Source: Acidimicrobiales bacterium (GTDB lineage Bacteria; Actinomycetota; Acidimicrobiia; Acidimicrobiales; UBA8190). From it: a stretch of DNA of 5,616 nucleotides. Position 1 is the first letter of the stretch; each line of letters begins with the position of its first letter. This document shows positions 4,651-5,616 of this stretch, in pieces. The position numbers and the translations under genes were made by a program. The DNA is taken from contig JASHZK010000174.1 of assembly GCA_030042575.1 (NCBI GenBank), positions 1 through 5,616 of the forward strand, given 5' to 3'. The notes beneath the pieces are model-generated. The model had not been told where the DNA came from, made no database searches, and saw nothing but the letters and a program-made list of their open reading frames with translations.

Positions 4651-5616
4651 TCAGGCTCCGTCACGCCGAAGGAGAAGCACGCCGGACGGGGTGCCGCCAC
4701 CGGACGTCACCACCGCCGTGCGCGCCCCCGCAACCTGGCGGTCACCGCCCTGGTGGCGCAGCTGGGTGACCGCCTCGTAGACGAAGCCGAACCCATGTGT
4801 GCGGCCTTCGGAGAGCTGCCCGCCGTGGGGGTTGACCGGCAACTCACCTCCGAGGGCGATACGCCGACCCTTGTCCAGCCAGTCCTGGGCCTCGCCCAGG
4901 CCGCAGAACCCAAGCCCCTCGAGCCACGACACGGCGTTGAACGTGAACCCGTCGTAGACGAGGGCCACGTCGACGTCGGCCGGTCGCATGCTGGTGCGGG
5001 TCCACAGGTGAGCCGACTGGCCCAGGACCTGCGGCTCGTGGGTGACGGTGCCCTGGTCCCACGAGACGCGCTCGAGGATCTGCGTCCCCACGGCCTCGAT
5101 CCGCACGGCGGCGTGGGGCAGGTCGTCCGCGACGTCCGCCGCCGATACGACGACCGCGATCGACGCGTCGCAGGGGACGTCGCAGTCGTAGAGCCCGAAG
5201 GGCGATGTGATGGGCCGTGCCGACAGGTAGTCGTCCATCGTCATCGGGTCGCGGTAGATGGCCGCCGGGTTCCGCGCTGCGTTGGCGCGGCCGTTGAGCG
5301 CGATCAGTCCCAACATCTCGCGCGGGGCGCGGTAGCGATGCAGGTACTGCTGGGCGTTCATCGCGATCCAATTGGCGGCCGACAGCGCGCCGAAGGGGGC
5401 GCGCCACTCCTGCATCGGGCCCGATGCCCGCCCTCCGCCGGCCCGCACCGCTCCTGCCTTGCCCTGGGTCGCGAGCGCGGCGAACGTCGACTCCCAGACG
5501 GTGCGGAAGCACAGCACGTGGCGGCAGAGCCCGGCCGCGACCGCCAGGGCCGCGGCGATGATCGAGCCGCCCGGTCCGGGCAGTTCGCCACCACCGTTGA
5601 TCCAGGTCGGGTGCAG
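4651..5616 (-). CDS. Thiolase-superfamily protein (SCP-x / lipid-transfer type), partial, N-terminus beyond right edge
   Basis: The frame is open from the right edge to TGA at 4651-4653, giving the C-terminal 321 residues; roughly 60-90 N-terminal residues of an expected 380-400 are probably missing. An internal GTG at 5517 is not the start, because conserved sequence continues upstream of it (N-G-G-G-E-L-P-G-P-G-G-S, then A-L-A-V-A-A-G-L-C-R-H-V-L-C-F-R-T-V-W-E). Other family marks are Y-D-G-F-T-F at 4956-4939, in the position of the thiolase H-D-x-F/N-E-A-F motif; L-P-V-N-P-H-G-G-Q-L-S-E-G-R-T-H-G-F-G with a retained His at 4797-4795; and a closing V-T-S-G-G-G. Aligned from memory, the nucleophilic Cys position falls near E-L-P (about 5583) and the C-terminal C-x-G position reads T-S-G, so both usual cysteines seem absent. 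That points away from ordinary thiolysis and toward a CoA-linked C-C bond enzyme such as the steroid aldolase Ltp2 group; such proteins commonly work with a DUF35 partner, not visible here. It lies directly upstream of the second TetR gene. Confidence 0.88.
   Translation of the reverse strand: MHPTWINGGGELPGPGGSIIAAALAVAAGLCRHVLCFRTVWESTFAALATQGKAGAVRAGGGRASGPMQEWRAPFGALSAANWIAMNAQQYLHRYRAPREMLGLIALNGRANAARNPAAIYRDPMTMDDYLSARPITSPFGLYDCDVPCDASIAVVVSAADVADDLPHAAVRIEAVGTQILERVSWDQGTVTHEPQVLGQSAHLWTRTSMRPADVDVALVYDGFTFNAVSWLEGLGFCGLGEAQDWLDKGRRIALGGELPVNPHGGQLSEGRTHGFGFVYEAVTQLRHQGGDRQVAGARTAVVTSGGGTPSGVLLLRRDGA

Noticed and set aside
5358..5594. Short minus-strand open frame near the right edge
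   Set aside because: It lies in a different frame inside the thiolase-like gene and is rich in Arg, Ser and Pro without motifs.

Overview
The window is very GC-rich DNA, almost fully coding, with strong G/C preference at third codon positions and several GTG starts. The gene families (TetR regulators, a bacterial cytochrome P450, an SDR, an SCP-x-type thiolase-like protein, a large alpha/beta hydrolase) fit a high-GC Actinomycetota genome, for example Mycobacteriales or Acidimicrobiia. That placement is inference from composition and families, not a taxonomic identification.

Layout, left to right: (1) minus strand, 1-1228, a partial alpha/beta hydrolase domain protein that runs off the left edge; (2) minus strand, 1225-1845, a TetR regulator whose stop overlaps the hydrolase start by 4 bp, so the two form one transcription unit; (3) 1846-1954, a 109-bp divergent intergenic region with a conspicuous compound inverted repeat; (4) plus strand, 1955-3241, a complete cytochrome P450, coupled by a 4-bp overlap to (5) an SDR oxidoreductase, 3238-3990; (6) minus strand, a second TetR regulator ending at 3987, whose stop codon overlaps the SDR stop in a shared CTAG; (7) minus strand, 4651-5616, the C-terminal 321 residues of a thiolase-superfamily protein that runs off the right edge and lies immediately upstream of the second TetR gene.

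The set looks like part of a regulated pathway for modifying or degrading a hydrophobic substrate such as a steroid, terpenoid or other lipid. The P450 would hydroxylate, the SDR would oxidise the alcohol to a ketone (or reduce a ketone), the hydrolase could open an ester or lactone, and the thiolase-like protein could act on a CoA-linked intermediate. The first TetR protein probably controls both divergent units through the central inverted repeat. The thiolase-like protein appears to lack the usual thiolase cysteines in the visible part, which makes a repurposed activity (as in steroid side-chain aldolases) plausible. The substrate cannot be read from the sequence. I see no RNA gene, CRISPR array, insertion sequence, integrase or convincing terminator.
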